The notes below the pieces were generated by a model that was given only the letters and a program-made list of their open reading frames with translations, was not told the DNA's origin and made no database searches. The translations under genes and the position numbers were made by a program. From Streptomyces violaceoruber (GTDB lineage: Bacteria; Actinomycetota; Actinomycetes; Streptomycetales; Streptomycetaceae), in assembly GCF_033406955.1 (NCBI RefSeq), contig NZ_CP137734.1:2976001-3040000 (forward strand): DNA of 64,000 nt. The letters are read 5' to 3'. This document shows, in pieces, positions 39,850 to 48,592 of the stretch (its first letter is position 1; each line of letters opens with the position of its first letter).

Positions 39850-40106
39850 GCCGCCTCGGCCAGTGCGCCGTTGATCAGGTCGAGCAGCTCTCGCGGCGTG
39901 TCGACGCGGCCGGCGACGTCGTCGGGTATGGACACGCCGTACCGGCTCTCGAGTCGCGCCGCGGTCTCCATCAGGGCGAGCGAGTCGTACCCGATGTCCT
40001 CGAAGCGGAGGTCGAGGAAGTCGCCGGACAGGTCCGTCCCGTCCGTCTCACCGGCGCACTCCACGAGGGCGCGGCGCAGATCGTCGGTGGTCAGCAGGGT
40101 TGCCAT
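39846..40106 (-). CDS. actI-3: ActI-3, acyl carrier protein
   Basis: An 86-residue acyl carrier protein. Ser42 in GYDSLAL is the 4'-phosphopantetheine attachment site. It carries the growing octaketide between malonyl transfer, the KS/CLF dimer and the tailoring enzymes. The sequence agrees, as far as I recall, with the S. coelicolor act ACP over its whole length, including the unusual Cys17. It is preceded by 24 bases after the actI-2 stop. Confidence 0.97.
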   Translation of the reverse strand: MATLLTTDDLRRALVECAGETDGTDLSGDFLDLRFEDIGYDSLALMETAARLESRYGVSIPDDVAGRVDTPRELLDLINGALAEAA

Positions 40107-40130
40107 GGCTTTCTCCAGTTCTCGGGGTCG

Positions 40131-41354
40131 TTACGGGGTCGGTGCGAAACGGCGCAGGACCGCCGCCGAGTTGAAGCCCCAGCGGCCCCTGGCCAGGACC
40201 AGTGCGGTGCGCGGGGCCGTGCTGCGGGGTTCGCCGAGCACCAGGTCGATGCCGTACTCCCGGGGTACGGACGTCACGCCCGCGGTCGGCGCGATCACCC
40301 CTTCGCGCAGGGACATCAGGGCGGTGACCACGTCGAGCGGGCCGCCGCCGGAGTAGAGGCGGCCCGTCGTCGTCTTGGGGACGGTGACGGGCACCCCTTC
40401 GCGGCCGAACACCCGGCCGATCGCCCGGGCCTCGGCGGCGTCCAGCTCGGGCACGCCCGCGCCGTCGGCGAACACGACGTCGACGTCCTCGGGACCGGTC
40501 CCGGCGTCGTTCAGCGCCAGCCGGATCGCGCGTTCCAGGCCCGCGGGCCGTCCGGATCCGGGGGCGGGGTCGAAGGTGGAGGCGCAGCCGGCGAGTTCGC
40601 CGTACGCGTCGTGCCGGCCGCGGGCCTCGGCCGCGGCGCTGTCCTCCAGGACGAGGATGGCCCCGCCCTCGCCCGGAACGTAGCCGGCCGCCCGCTCGTC
40701 GAAGGGCAGATACGCCCGGTCCGGATCGGTGGCCGTGCTGATCCGGCCACTGGCGATCTGCGAGACCCAGCCCCACGGGTCGAGTGCCGAGTCCACCCCG
40801 CCGGAGACCACCAGCGGCGTGCCGCGGCGGATCGTACGGCGGGCGTGGCCCAGGGCGTCCAGGCCCCCGGCCTGCTCGGCGACCAGGGCACTGCTCGGAC
40901 CGCGCATACCGTGCCGGATGGAGATCTGGCCGGTGTTCACCGCGTAGAACCAGGCGAAGGACTCGTACACGCTGACCGACTTGGGGCCCTCGGACCACAG
41001 CTTGCGGAACTCCCGGTGGGTGAAGTCGAACCCACCGCAGGCGTTGGCGGTCACCACGCCCATGTCGTAGTCGGTCAGCGACTCCGGGTCCGCCTTCGCG
41101 TCCTGGAGGGCCCAGTCCGCGGCGGTCAGCGCGAGCCGTGTGGAGGGGTCCGTCTGCGGCAGCAACCGGCCCGGGATGTGGTCCGGCGCGTGGAAGTCGT
41201 CGATCTGGCCGGCGAGGGTCGCCGGGTACCGGCTCACGTCGAAGCGGGTGACCGGGCCGAGGCCGTGGCGGCCGTCCAGCACCGCCGACCAGTACGGCGC
41301 CAGGCCGAGGCCGTTGGGTGCGACGACGCCGACTCCGGTGATGAGGACGCTCAT
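40131..41354 (-). CDS. actI-2: ActI-2, chain length factor (KS-beta)
   Basis: A 407-residue ketosynthase-like subunit without the active-site Cys: the position is Gln161 in VAEQAGG, the hallmark of chain length factors. It pairs with ActI-1, sets the 16-carbon (octaketide) length and, by decarboxylating malonyl-ACP, helps to start the chain. The gene start overlaps the actI-1 stop by 4 bases (ATGA), so the two subunits are made in equal amounts. Confidence 0.97.
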   Translation of the reverse strand: MSVLITGVGVVAPNGLGLAPYWSAVLDGRHGLGPVTRFDVSRYPATLAGQIDDFHAPDHIPGRLLPQTDPSTRLALTAADWALQDAKADPESLTDYDMGVVTANACGGFDFTHREFRKLWSEGPKSVSVYESFAWFYAVNTGQISIRHGMRGPSSALVAEQAGGLDALGHARRTIRRGTPLVVSGGVDSALDPWGWVSQIASGRISTATDPDRAYLPFDERAAGYVPGEGGAILVLEDSAAAEARGRHDAYGELAGCASTFDPAPGSGRPAGLERAIRLALNDAGTGPEDVDVVFADGAGVPELDAAEARAIGRVFGREGVPVTVPKTTTGRLYSGGGPLDVVTALMSLREGVIAPTAGVTSVPREYGIDLVLGEPRSTAPRTALVLARGRWGFNSAAVLRRFAPTP

Positions 41355-42625
41355 GCGGCCGCCCCCGCGGTCTCGGCGTCGCGCAGCACCATCGCGCTCT
41401 GGAAGCCGCCGAAGCCGCTGCCCACGGTGAGTACGGACCGCAGCTTCCGCTCCCTGGCCTCCAGCGGAACGTAGTCGAGATCGCACTCGGGGTCGCTGGT
41501 GCGCAGGTTGGCGGTCGGGGGCACCACGCCGTGTTCGAGGGCGAGTACGCAGGCCGCGATCTCCAGCGAGCCGATCGCGCCCAGCGAGTGGCCGACCATC
41601 GACTTGATCGAGCTGACCGGAGTGCGCCGGGCGTGTTCGCCGAGGGCGCGCTTGTACGCCGCTGTCTCGTGGCGGTCGTTCTGCCGGGTGCCGGAGCCGT
41701 GCGCGTTGATGTAGTCGATGTCCGTCGCGTCCGTGCGGGACTCGTCGAGGGCGACCCGGATGGTCTCGGCCATCTCGCGGCCGTCGGCCTTCAGGCCCGT
41801 CATGTGGTACGCGTTGCAGCGCGTCGCGTACCCCGAGATCTCGGCGTGGATGCGGGCTCCGCGGGCCAGCGCGCTGTCGTAGTCCTCCAGGACGAACATC
41901 GCGGCTCCTTCGGCCAGCACGAAGCCGTCGCGCGTACCGTCGAACGGCCGCGAGGCGTGCTCCGGGTCGTCGTTGCGCGCCGTCGTGGCGCGGATCGCGT
42001 CGAAGCAGGCGACGACGATCGGGGTGATCGGGGTGTCGGCGGCTCCCGCGAACATCACGTCGGCGCTGCCCTCCTCGATCGCCCGGACCGCGTTGCCGAC
42101 GGAGTCCAGGCCCGAGGTGCAGCCGGTGGAGACCATCGTGACCGGGCCCTCGGCGCCGACCGCCCAGGCGACCTCGGCCGGCATGACGCTGGGCACCAGG
42201 TAGTCGAACATGTGCCGGGACAGCCAGGCCGCGTCGACCTCCCAGTCACGGCCGGAGTCCGACAGCAGCAGATACTCGCGCTCCAGGCTGGTCGCCGCTG
42301 CCACCGCGCTGCCGAGGCTGACCCCGACCCGGGCGGGGTCGAGGGTGTCCGGGTCGAGCCCGCTGGCGGCGAACGCCTCCCGGGCACAGGCCACGGCGAA
42401 CTGCGAGGCCCGGTCCATCCGGTCGAGCTCCCGCGGGCCGAAGCCCTCGGCGACCGGGTCGAAGTCGGCCTCCGCCGCGACCTGTGAACGGTAGGGCGAG
42501 GGGTCGAAGAACGAGATCCGGCGCGTCGCCGTCCGCCCCGAGGTGAGCAGTTCCCAGAACTGCCGGGTGCCGTTCCCGCCGGGGGCGCGGACGCCGACGC
42601 CCGTGATGACGACTCTGCGCTTCAA
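41351..42625 (-). CDS. actI-1: ActI-1, ketosynthase alpha
   Basis: A 424-residue beta-ketoacyl synthase. The nucleophile is Cys169 in STGCTSG, with the catalytic histidines in NAHGSGT and VGHSLGA and Lys in SIKSMVGH. With ActI-2 and ActI-3 it forms the minimal PKS that joins eight malonyl units. I chose the TTG at 42625 because AAGGAG lies about 9 bases before it and the fold begins at KRRVVITG. Some annotations use a GTG at 42754, giving 467 residues with a disordered tail; it too has a GGGAG site. The gene is divergent from actIII. Confidence 0.96.
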   Translation of the reverse strand: MKRRVVITGVGVRAPGGNGTRQFWELLTSGRTATRRISFFDPSPYRSQVAAEADFDPVAEGFGPRELDRMDRASQFAVACAREAFAASGLDPDTLDPARVGVSLGSAVAAATSLEREYLLLSDSGRDWEVDAAWLSRHMFDYLVPSVMPAEVAWAVGAEGPVTMVSTGCTSGLDSVGNAVRAIEEGSADVMFAGAADTPITPIVVACFDAIRATTARNDDPEHASRPFDGTRDGFVLAEGAAMFVLEDYDSALARGARIHAEISGYATRCNAYHMTGLKADGREMAETIRVALDESRTDATDIDYINAHGSGTRQNDRHETAAYKRALGEHARRTPVSSIKSMVGHSLGAIGSLEIAACVLALEHGVVPPTANLRTSDPECDLDYVPLEARERKLRSVLTVGSGFGGFQSAMVLRDAETAGAAA

Positions 42626-42684
42626 TCCGAACAGCTCCTTCGATGCGTTCGTCCGGTGGTCGTCGTCATCGTCGGCCCCGTGGC

Positions 42685-42781
42685 TCGAAGGAGGCTCGAA
42701 GGCCGATACGGGACCCCTCGATGCCGGATCCACCGGCGCCGCGTCCAGCGGCACCCCATCTCCCTTCGACCGCCGCTCGAG
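42685..42781. promoter_or_regulatory. probable ActII-4 (SARP) binding repeats, actI/actIII promoter region
   Basis: TCGAA at 42685-42689 and 42696-42700 and TCGAT at 42718-42722 lie in steps of 11 and 22 bases. On the actIII side TCGAC at 42765-42769 and TCGAG at 42777-42781 lie 12 bases apart. ActII-4 is known to bind TCGAG-type repeats in this intergenic region. The assignment of each copy to one of the two promoters is inference. Confidence 0.7.
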
Positions 42782-42834
42782 CCGGGCGCCCAAAGCTGAG
42801 CGCGTGAGGGACCACGAGGCAGGGAGGGGAACAC

Positions 42835-43620
42835 ATGGCCACGCAGGACTCCGAAGTCGCACTGGTGACGGGTGCGACCAGCGGAATCGGGCTGGAGATC
42901 GCCCGCAGGCTCGGTAAGGAGGGGTTGCGCGTGTTCGTCTGCGCGCGCGGCGAAGAAGGACTGCGGACGACGCTGAAGGAGTTGCGGGAGGCGGGCGTGG
43001 AGGCGGACGGGCGGACCTGCGACGTCCGCTCGGTCCCGGAGATCGAGGCTCTCGTGGCGGCGGTGGTCGAGCGTTACGGTCCGGTCGACGTGCTGGTGAA
43101 CAACGCGGGCCGGCCCGGCGGCGGCGCCACGGCCGAACTCGCCGACGAACTCTGGCTCGATGTCGTGGAGACCAACCTCACCGGCGTGTTCCGGGTGACC
43201 AAACAGGTCCTCAAGGCGGGCGGCATGCTCGAACGGGGCACGGGCCGAATCGTCAACATCGCCTCGACCGGCGGAAAGCAGGGTGTGGTGCACGCCGCGC
43301 CCTACTCCGCCTCGAAGCACGGCGTGGTCGGCTTCACCAAGGCGCTCGGTCTCGAACTGGCGAGGACCGGCATCACGGTGAACGCCGTCTGCCCCGGATT
43401 CGTCGAGACGCCGATGGCCGCGTCCGTGCGCGAGCACTACTCGGACATCTGGGAGGTGTCGACCGAGGAGGCCTTCGACCGGATCACCGCGCGCGTGCCG
43501 ATCGGCCGGTACGTGCAGCCGTCCGAGGTGGCGGAGATGGTGGCGTACCTGATCGGGCCCGGTGCGGCCGCGGTCACCGCGCAGGCGCTGAACGTCTGCG
43601 GCGGGCTGGGGAACTACTGA
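42835..43620 (+). CDS. actIII: ActIII, polyketide C9 ketoreductase
   Basis: A 261-residue NADPH-dependent SDR. The cofactor motif TGATSGIG lies at residues 12-19, NNAG follows, and the catalytic Ser, Tyr (YSASK) and Lys are in place. It reduces the C9 carbonyl of the octaketide and guides the first ring closure. It is the only plus-strand gene in the middle of the cluster, divergent from actI and convergent with actII-4. A GGGAGGGG stretch lies about 9 bases before the ATG. The sequence matches the recalled S. coelicolor enzyme. Confidence 0.97.
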   Translation: MATQDSEVALVTGATSGIGLEIARRLGKEGLRVFVCARGEEGLRTTLKELREAGVEADGRTCDVRSVPEIEALVAAVVERYGPVDVLVNNAGRPGGGATAELADELWLDVVETNLTGVFRVTKQVLKAGGMLERGTGRIVNIASTGGKQGVVHAAPYSASKHGVVGFTKALGLELARTGITVNAVCPGFVETPMAASVREHYSDIWEVSTEEAFDRITARVPIGRYVQPSEVAEMVAYLIGPGAAAVTAQALNVCGGLGNY

Positions 43621-43626
43621 CGCCGG

Positions 43627-43691
43627 CCGGTCCGTGAACGCGGTGGAGCCCCTCGCAGGCTGCGAGGGGCTCCACCGCGTTCACGGACCGG
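43627..43691. terminator. 31-bp perfect hairpin between actIII and actII-4
   Basis: Bases 43627-43657 pair perfectly with 43661-43691, leaving a 3-base loop. It begins 7 bases after the actIII stop and ends 3 bases before the actII-4 stop, so it serves both convergent genes. There is no U tract in either direction. A stem of this length is much longer than ordinary terminators. Confidence 0.92.
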
Positions 43692-43693
43692 TG

Positions 43694-44461
43694 CTACACG
43701 AGCACCTTCTCACCGTTGAGAATTTCCATGTGCATACGCTGGATTTCCGGCGTCGGATCCACCCCCAGTTCGTCGGACAGTATCCGCCGGAGATTCCGAT
43801 ACGATTCCAGCGCCTCGGCGCGCCTGCCCATCTGACAGAGCGCGCCCATCAGTTTGGCGTGCAGGGTCTCGTTCAGCGGATGCGAAATTACCAGGGACCG
43901 GAGTTCCGGAATCATCGGCCCTATTCTGCCCAGCCGCCAATTCGCGTCGATACGGAGCTGCATTCCAAAAAGCCGCAGCTCTTCCAGGTGCGCGATGTTG
44001 CTTTCGAGCACCCGGCCGCACGGTACGGTGGACAGCGCCGGGCCTCGCCAGAGATCCAGTCCCGCGTCCAACGAGGCGAGCGCCTCCTCGAGCCGGTTCT
44101 CCTCGAGCAGCCGGCCGCCGGTGCGGATCAGACGCTCGGCGACCGCGACGTCGAGTTCGTCCTCGTCGATCAGGGCGAAGTAGCCGGGCGGCTGGGTCAG
44201 GACCAATTCCCGGTCGTCGCTCGTCACCCGGTGCTCCCCCAGCAGCCGGCGGGTGTGGTACACGTACGTCTGCAGCGTCGTCATGGCGCTGCGGGGCGGG
44301 TCGTCCGCCCACAACTCCTCGATGAGCACCCCCGATCCCACCACCTCGTGCCGCCTGAGGAGCAGCAGCACCAGGAGCTGGGTCGCCTTCGAGGATTTAA
44401 GCGGAATTACACATCCCGCATCGGTGATTACATGGACACGTCCCAATAAGTTGAATCTCAT
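43694..44461 (-). CDS. actII-4: ActII-4, SARP pathway-specific activator
   Basis: A 255-residue SARP-family activator that switches on the act biosynthetic genes. The OmpR-like winged helix (about 1-95, ending near [14 protein letters not shown]) is followed by the bacterial transcriptional activation domain with TPR-like helices (about 100-250). Codon 5 is TTA, so translation needs the bldA leucyl-tRNA. It is known to be the bottleneck where many global regulators act. It has its own promoter in the AT-rich region upstream, after the terminator that follows actII-3. The gene is less GC-rich at its 3' end than neighbours. Confidence 0.97.
   Translation of the reverse strand: MRFNLLGRVHVITDAGCVIPLKSSKATQLLVLLLLRRHEVVGSGVLIEELWADDPPRSAMTTLQTYVYHTRRLLGEHRVTSDDRELVLTQPPGYFALIDEDELDVAVAERLIRTGGRLLEENRLEEALASLDAGLDLWRGPALSTVPCGRVLESNIAHLEELRLFGMQLRIDANWRLGRIGPMIPELRSLVISHPLNETLHAKLMGALCQMGRRAEALESYRNLRRILSDELGVDPTPEIQRMHMEILNGEKVLV
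44447..44449 (-). other. TTA codon 5 of actII-4 (bldA control)
   Basis: The fifth codon of actII-4 on the minus strand is TTA, directly followed by TTG. TTA is the rarest codon in Streptomyces and is read only by the bldA tRNA, which matures late, tying act expression to development. This control is established for S. coelicolor. Confidence 0.95.
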
Positions 44462-44562
44462 CTGCGCCCCCGTCGAGATTCTCCGTCTCCTGGGGGCGAC
44501 AATAACAGGCCTACTCAACAGATTTCAATGTGCTCGCCGTCACAAGCGATCTCCTATTGATC

Positions 44563-44602
44563 AAAAATTAATCAGTGCAGCGAGCTGCACTGATTAATTT
44601 TT
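44563..44602 (-). terminator. AT-rich intrinsic terminator after actII-3
   Basis: An 18-bp perfect stem (44563-44580 with 44585-44602) with loop CGAG starts 8 bases after the actII-3 stop. Its outer part is A/T-rich, so that the transcript ends in a run of five U: a classical rho-independent terminator, unusual in this GC-rich DNA. It also separates the exporter transcript from the actII-4 promoter. Confidence 0.92.
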
Positions 44603-44610
44603 GCTGGATT

Positions 44611-46746
44611 TTACCGAGAGGCAGTGGTCGAGGCTTCCGAATCAATAGAATCTGGCATTCCTGATACGGCTGGGTCCTCGGAAGGGTCCTCGCGCCGGGC
44701 GAGCCGGTGCGGCCACCACATCCACCGGCCGACATCGAGAGTGAGCGCGGTGACCAGGACCGATCGCACGATCATGGTGTCGAGCAGGACGCCCACCGCG
44801 ACCGTGAAACCGAGCTCGGCGATGAAGACCAGCGGCAGCGTGGCCAGCGCGGCGAAGGTCCCGGCCAGCACCAGCCCGGCCGCGGTGATCACGCCACCGG
44901 TCGAGGTGAGGCCCTTGAGCGCGCCCTGCCGGGTGCCGAGCCGGTCGCTCTCCTCCTTGATCCGGGTGACGAGGAAGATGTTGTAGTCGACGCCCAGGGC
45001 GACCAGGAAGACGAAGACCCACAGGGGGAAGGCCGAATCGGCTCCCGCGAAGTCGAAGACGTGGTTGAAGAAGAGGGCGGCGAGGCCGAGCGCGGTGAAG
45101 AAGGACAGCACCACGCTCGCGATCAGCAGCAGCGGCGCCACCAGTGCTCGCAGCAGCAGCGCGAGGATGCAGAACACCACGGCGAGGATCACCGGAATGA
45201 TCAGACCGCGGTCGCGGCTGGACGCCTCCCGCATGTCGTGCACGACGGCGCTGCTGCCGCCCACCCGTGCCTGCGCACCGTCCAGCCGGGCGAGTGTCTC
45301 GCGGGCCGCGGTGACCGCACTCATGGCCGCCGGCGAGTCCGCCCCGGCGCCGAGCGTCGCCTCGACATAGGCGAGGCCGTCCTTCACCTGTGGTGGTGCG
45401 ACCTCGATGACGCCGGGCACGGTCTCCAGAGCTGCGTGCACCTGGTCCGCCGAGGCGCCCTTGGCGATGACGACCATGGGTTCACCGGAGCCGGCCGGGA
45501 AGTGCCGGGTCAGGATCTCCTCGCCCACCACCGACTCCGGCTTGGTCTTGAAACCGTCCTTCTGCTGGAGGCCGTCGGCGTTCAGGGTGACGGCCAGCGT
45601 GGCCACCGCCCCCAGCAGCAGGCTGGTGGTGACCCAGACGGCACGCGGACGGCCGGACACCAGCCGGGCGATCCGCGACCACAGACCCCGGGTGACGTCG
45701 GGCTCCGTACCGTGCTTCGGCCGGGCCGGCCAGAAGACCCAGCGTCCGAAGATCACCAGCAGGGCGGGCAGCAACGTCATCATCGACAGCAGACCGACCA
45801 GCACGCCGACGGCGCAGACCGGGCCGAGACCCTTGGTGGAGTTCAGAGCGGCCAGCAGCAGGACGAGCATGCTGACGGCGACGGTGGCGGCGCTGGCCAC
45901 GATGGCGGGACCGGCCCGGCGCAGCGCCACGGCCATGGCCTCGTGCCGGTCCTCGTGCCGCCGCAGCTCCTCGCGGTAGCGGGCGACGAGCAACAGCGCG
46001 TAGTCGGTGGCCGCGCCGAGCACCAGGACCGTGAGGATCATCGCCGTCTGGGCGTTGACCGTGAGTCCCGCGTTCTTGGCCAGCAGGTAGACGATGGCCT
46101 GCGAGATGACCAGGGACATGCCCGCGGAGATCATCGGCAGCAGCCAGAGCAAGGGACTGCGATAGGTGACGACGAGGATCGTCACGACGATGAGGAGGGT
46201 GACCAGGGTGAGCTTGAAGTCGGCGCTGCTGAAGGACTCTGCGGAATCGGCGGCGTAACCGGTCGGACCCGTGACGTGGACGCCGAGACCGTCCGGGGCG
46301 CTCGGCCGGGCGATCGCCCGCATGTCCTTCGCGGCCGCGTTGAGCCCCTCCCAGCCGTCCTTGCCGAGGTGGACGTTGACGACGGTGCGCAGGGCCTTGC
46401 CGTCGTCCGAGCGCACCGGGCCGTAGGGCTCGCCCACCACACCGGTGCCGTCCGCGAAGTGCGTGGCGTCGGCCCGCGCCTTCGCCTCGTCGGCAGCCGT
46501 GATCCCGGACGGGCGGTCGTAGACGATCACGGTCGGGCTGGTGTCGGCCGGCTGGAACTTCTCGGACAGCTCGAGCACTTCGGTCGACTCCGCATTGCCC
46601 GGGAGCCAGGCGGCGGCGTCGTTGGACTCGACGTCGCCGAGCTTCCCGGCCAGCGGCTGGAGCACGATCAGCAGACCGATCCAGGCCGCGAGCACCAGCC
46701 ACTTGAGCCGGCGTCCGCCGGGCCAGGACAGCAGTGTGCGTGTCAT
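44611..46746 (-). CDS. actII-3: ActII-3, MMPL/RND-type exporter
   Basis: A 711-residue membrane protein of the MMPL family. There are twelve predicted helices in two halves, each led by a long extracellular loop (about 35-180 and 390-520). The ALGVDYNIFLVTRI and LGAATDYALLLVARYREE motifs on the fourth helices carry the proton-relay Asp. It is implicated in export of actinorhodin or its lactones. It starts with TGATG, overlapping the actII-2 stop by one base, so the two exporters form one operon under ActR control. Confidence 0.95.
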   Translation of the reverse strand: MTRTLLSWPGGRRLKWLVLAAWIGLLIVLQPLAGKLGDVESNDAAAWLPGNAESTEVLELSEKFQPADTSPTVIVYDRPSGITAADEAKARADATHFADGTGVVGEPYGPVRSDDGKALRTVVNVHLGKDGWEGLNAAAKDMRAIARPSAPDGLGVHVTGPTGYAADSAESFSSADFKLTLVTLLIVVTILVVTYRSPLLWLLPMISAGMSLVISQAIVYLLAKNAGLTVNAQTAMILTVLVLGAATDYALLLVARYREELRRHEDRHEAMAVALRRAGPAIVASAATVAVSMLVLLLAALNSTKGLGPVCAVGVLVGLLSMMTLLPALLVIFGRWVFWPARPKHGTEPDVTRGLWSRIARLVSGRPRAVWVTTSLLLGAVATLAVTLNADGLQQKDGFKTKPESVVGEEILTRHFPAGSGEPMVVIAKGASADQVHAALETVPGVIEVAPPQVKDGLAYVEATLGAGADSPAAMSAVTAARETLARLDGAQARVGGSSAVVHDMREASSRDRGLIIPVILAVVFCILALLLRALVAPLLLIASVVLSFFTALGLAALFFNHVFDFAGADSAFPLWVFVFLVALGVDYNIFLVTRIKEESDRLGTRQGALKGLTSTGGVITAAGLVLAGTFAALATLPLVFIAELGFTVAVGVLLDTMIVRSVLVTALTLDVGRWMWWPHRLARREDPSEDPAVSGMPDSIDSEASTTASR

Positions 46747-48482
46747 CAGAAGCCCTCTTCCTCACGCGGCTTGGGCGGCAGCCGGAAGGCCAGCGCGAAG
46801 GAGACCGCCAGCAGTGCGATCACCACCCAGAGCGTGCGGACCATCGCGGTGCTGAAGTTCTCGGTGTGGGCCGTCCGCCAGGCCCGCGCCATGGCCTCGG
46901 CCACCGCCGGCCGGGCCTGCTGGAGGCTTCGGCAGCTGTCCGGCGTCCGTTCGGAGTCCTGCTGACTCGCCGATTCCCGCAGGCACACCCGCAGGTCGGC
47001 CAGGAGCCGGTCCTGCTCGGTCGTGCTCGCCCCGGCGGCGGCGAGTTCGGTGCGGGCCCGGCTCGCGCCGTCGTCGACGCTCGCCGTGGCCTGTGAGCCG
47101 AGCAGCCCGAAGAACAGGGTCCCGAGCACCGCGACGCCCACGGTGAAGCCGAGCTGCTGGACCGCGGTGAGGACGCCGGAGGCGGTACCGGCCTCCTGCT
47201 TGTCGACGTCGGCCAGGGCGATGTCGAAGAGCAGTCCGATCATGATGCCCATGCCGAGCCCGGCAACGGCGATACCGGGGACGAGCTCCCAGCTGGTCAG
47301 CCCGCCGGCCTGGTCGCCGATCGTCAACAGCATGATCAGCACGCCCAGCGCCAGCACCACGAGCCCGCCGTGCAGGGCCTTGCGGCCGAACTTCGATCCC
47401 AGCACCGCCCCGGTCAGGATCGCGCCGACGACGAGGAACACCGACCAGGGCGTCATGGTCAGCGCGGCCCTGGTGGGGCTGAAGCCCAGGCCGATCTGCA
47501 GGTGCAGGGCGAGCAGCAGCGACATTCCGGAGACGCCGGTGAAGAACACCAGTGCCACCGCCAGTCCCGCGGCGTAGCGGGACCTGCGCAGCAGGCTGAG
47601 CTCGATGAGCGTGGCGCCGCCGCGCCTCTCCTGCCGCAGTTCGTGGGCGACGAAGCCGACGAGCACGGCCGCTCCGGCCAGCATCAGCACGAACGCCCAA
47701 GCGGGCCAGCCGCGTTCGCGCCCCTGGACGAGCGGGAAGATGAGCAGGGTGAGCCCGGACGTCACCAGCGCCATGCCGACGACGTCGAACTTCGGCCGCA
47801 CGGGCGCCTTGCCCTCGGGCAGCAGCAGGACCGCGCCGACGATCACGGCCACGCCGATCGGCAGATTGATCAGGAAGACGGACCGCCAGCCCGTGCCGAA
47901 CAGGTCGGCGTCGACCAGGAACCCGGCGACGATCGGGCCGAGCACGGCGCCCAGCCCGATGGCGGGTCCGAACGCGCCGAACGCCGCCGCCGTCTCCTTG
48001 GGCGGGAACATTTGCTTGATGAGACCGAGCCCTTGCGGAATCATCAGCGCGCCGAGCCCGCCCTGAAGGAAGCGTGCCGCGGTGAGCATCTCGGGACCGG
48101 CCGCCACCGAGCACAGCACGGAGGCCGCGGTGAAGCCGACGGCGCCGACGACGAACATGCGCTTGCGGCCGTAGATGTCGCCCAGCCGGCCGCCCACCAC
48201 GAGCAGGACGGCGAACGCGAGCGTGTACCCGACGGTGATCCACTGGATGACGCTGAGGCTGCCGCCCAGGTCCGCGCGGACGGCGGGCGCGGCCACGTTC
48301 ATGACCGTGCCGTCGAGCAGGTCCATGATCTCGGCGCCGAGGATGACTCCCAGCGCGGCCCAACGGCGCGCGTAGGGCGGGGGTCCGGCCGCGGTTCCGT
48401 CCGGTCCGGGGCCGTCCTCGGGCAGTAACGCCGACGGCGGGGCCGTGGCCCTGTCCGGCTCGTCGGCTTCAACGGAACTCAT
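46746..48482 (-). CDS. actII-2: ActII-2 (ActA), MFS exporter, 14 helices
   Basis: A 578-residue drug:H+ antiporter of the DHA2 (EmrB/QacA) family with 14 predicted helices and a C-terminal soluble insert (about 470-545) before the last helix. Motif A is GRLGDIYGRKRMF (about 110-122), and motif C-like GPAIGLGAVLGPIVAG follows. It exports actinorhodin. Codon 19 is TTA (48426-48428), a second bldA point in the cluster. It is divergent from actII-1, and ActR represses it through the palindrome in the gap until the product or a precursor binds ActR. Confidence 0.96.
   Translation of the reverse strand: MSSVEADEPDRATAPPSALLPEDGPGPDGTAAGPPPYARRWAALGVILGAEIMDLLDGTVMNVAAPAVRADLGGSLSVIQWITVGYTLAFAVLLVVGGRLGDIYGRKRMFVVGAVGFTAASVLCSVAAGPEMLTAARFLQGGLGALMIPQGLGLIKQMFPPKETAAAFGAFGPAIGLGAVLGPIVAGFLVDADLFGTGWRSVFLINLPIGVAVIVGAVLLLPEGKAPVRPKFDVVGMALVTSGLTLLIFPLVQGRERGWPAWAFVLMLAGAAVLVGFVAHELRQERRGGATLIELSLLRRSRYAAGLAVALVFFTGVSGMSLLLALHLQIGLGFSPTRAALTMTPWSVFLVVGAILTGAVLGSKFGRKALHGGLVVLALGVLIMLLTIGDQAGGLTSWELVPGIAVAGLGMGIMIGLLFDIALADVDKQEAGTASGVLTAVQQLGFTVGVAVLGTLFFGLLGSQATASVDDGASRARTELAAAGASTTEQDRLLADLRVCLRESASQQDSERTPDSCRSLQQARPAVAEAMARAWRTAHTENFSTAMVRTLWVVIALLAVSFALAFRLPPKPREEEGF
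48426..48428 (-). other. TTA codon 19 of actII-2 (bldA control)
   Basis: The nineteenth codon of actII-2 reads TTA, followed by CTG. It makes export, as well as activation, dependent on the bldA tRNA, which is known for this gene in S. coelicolor. Confidence 0.93.
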
Positions 48483-48517
48483 GGCGTCCCCCGGGTCCTC
48501 GACTATTGGTCCACGAA

Positions 48518-48548
48518 CGACCACCGTTCTACAATGGAACGGTGGTCG
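48518..48548. promoter_or_regulatory. ActR operator
   Basis: A perfect inverted repeat, CGACCACCGTTC (48518-48529) and GAACGGTGGTCG (48537-48548), with a 7-base AT-rich spacer. It lies in the 110-base gap between divergent actII-2 and actII-1. ActR, a TetR-family dimer, is known to bind this gap and to be released by actinorhodin and its precursors. Confidence 0.88.
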
Positions 48549-48592
48549 CGTCAAGAAACGGTGGCCCGTTCATGCCATACGATGAGGAGCAC

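Noticed and set aside
43634..44449. Plus-strand frame of 271 codons opposite actII-4
   Set aside because: It starts inside the terminator hairpin and is antisense to a well-established SARP gene.
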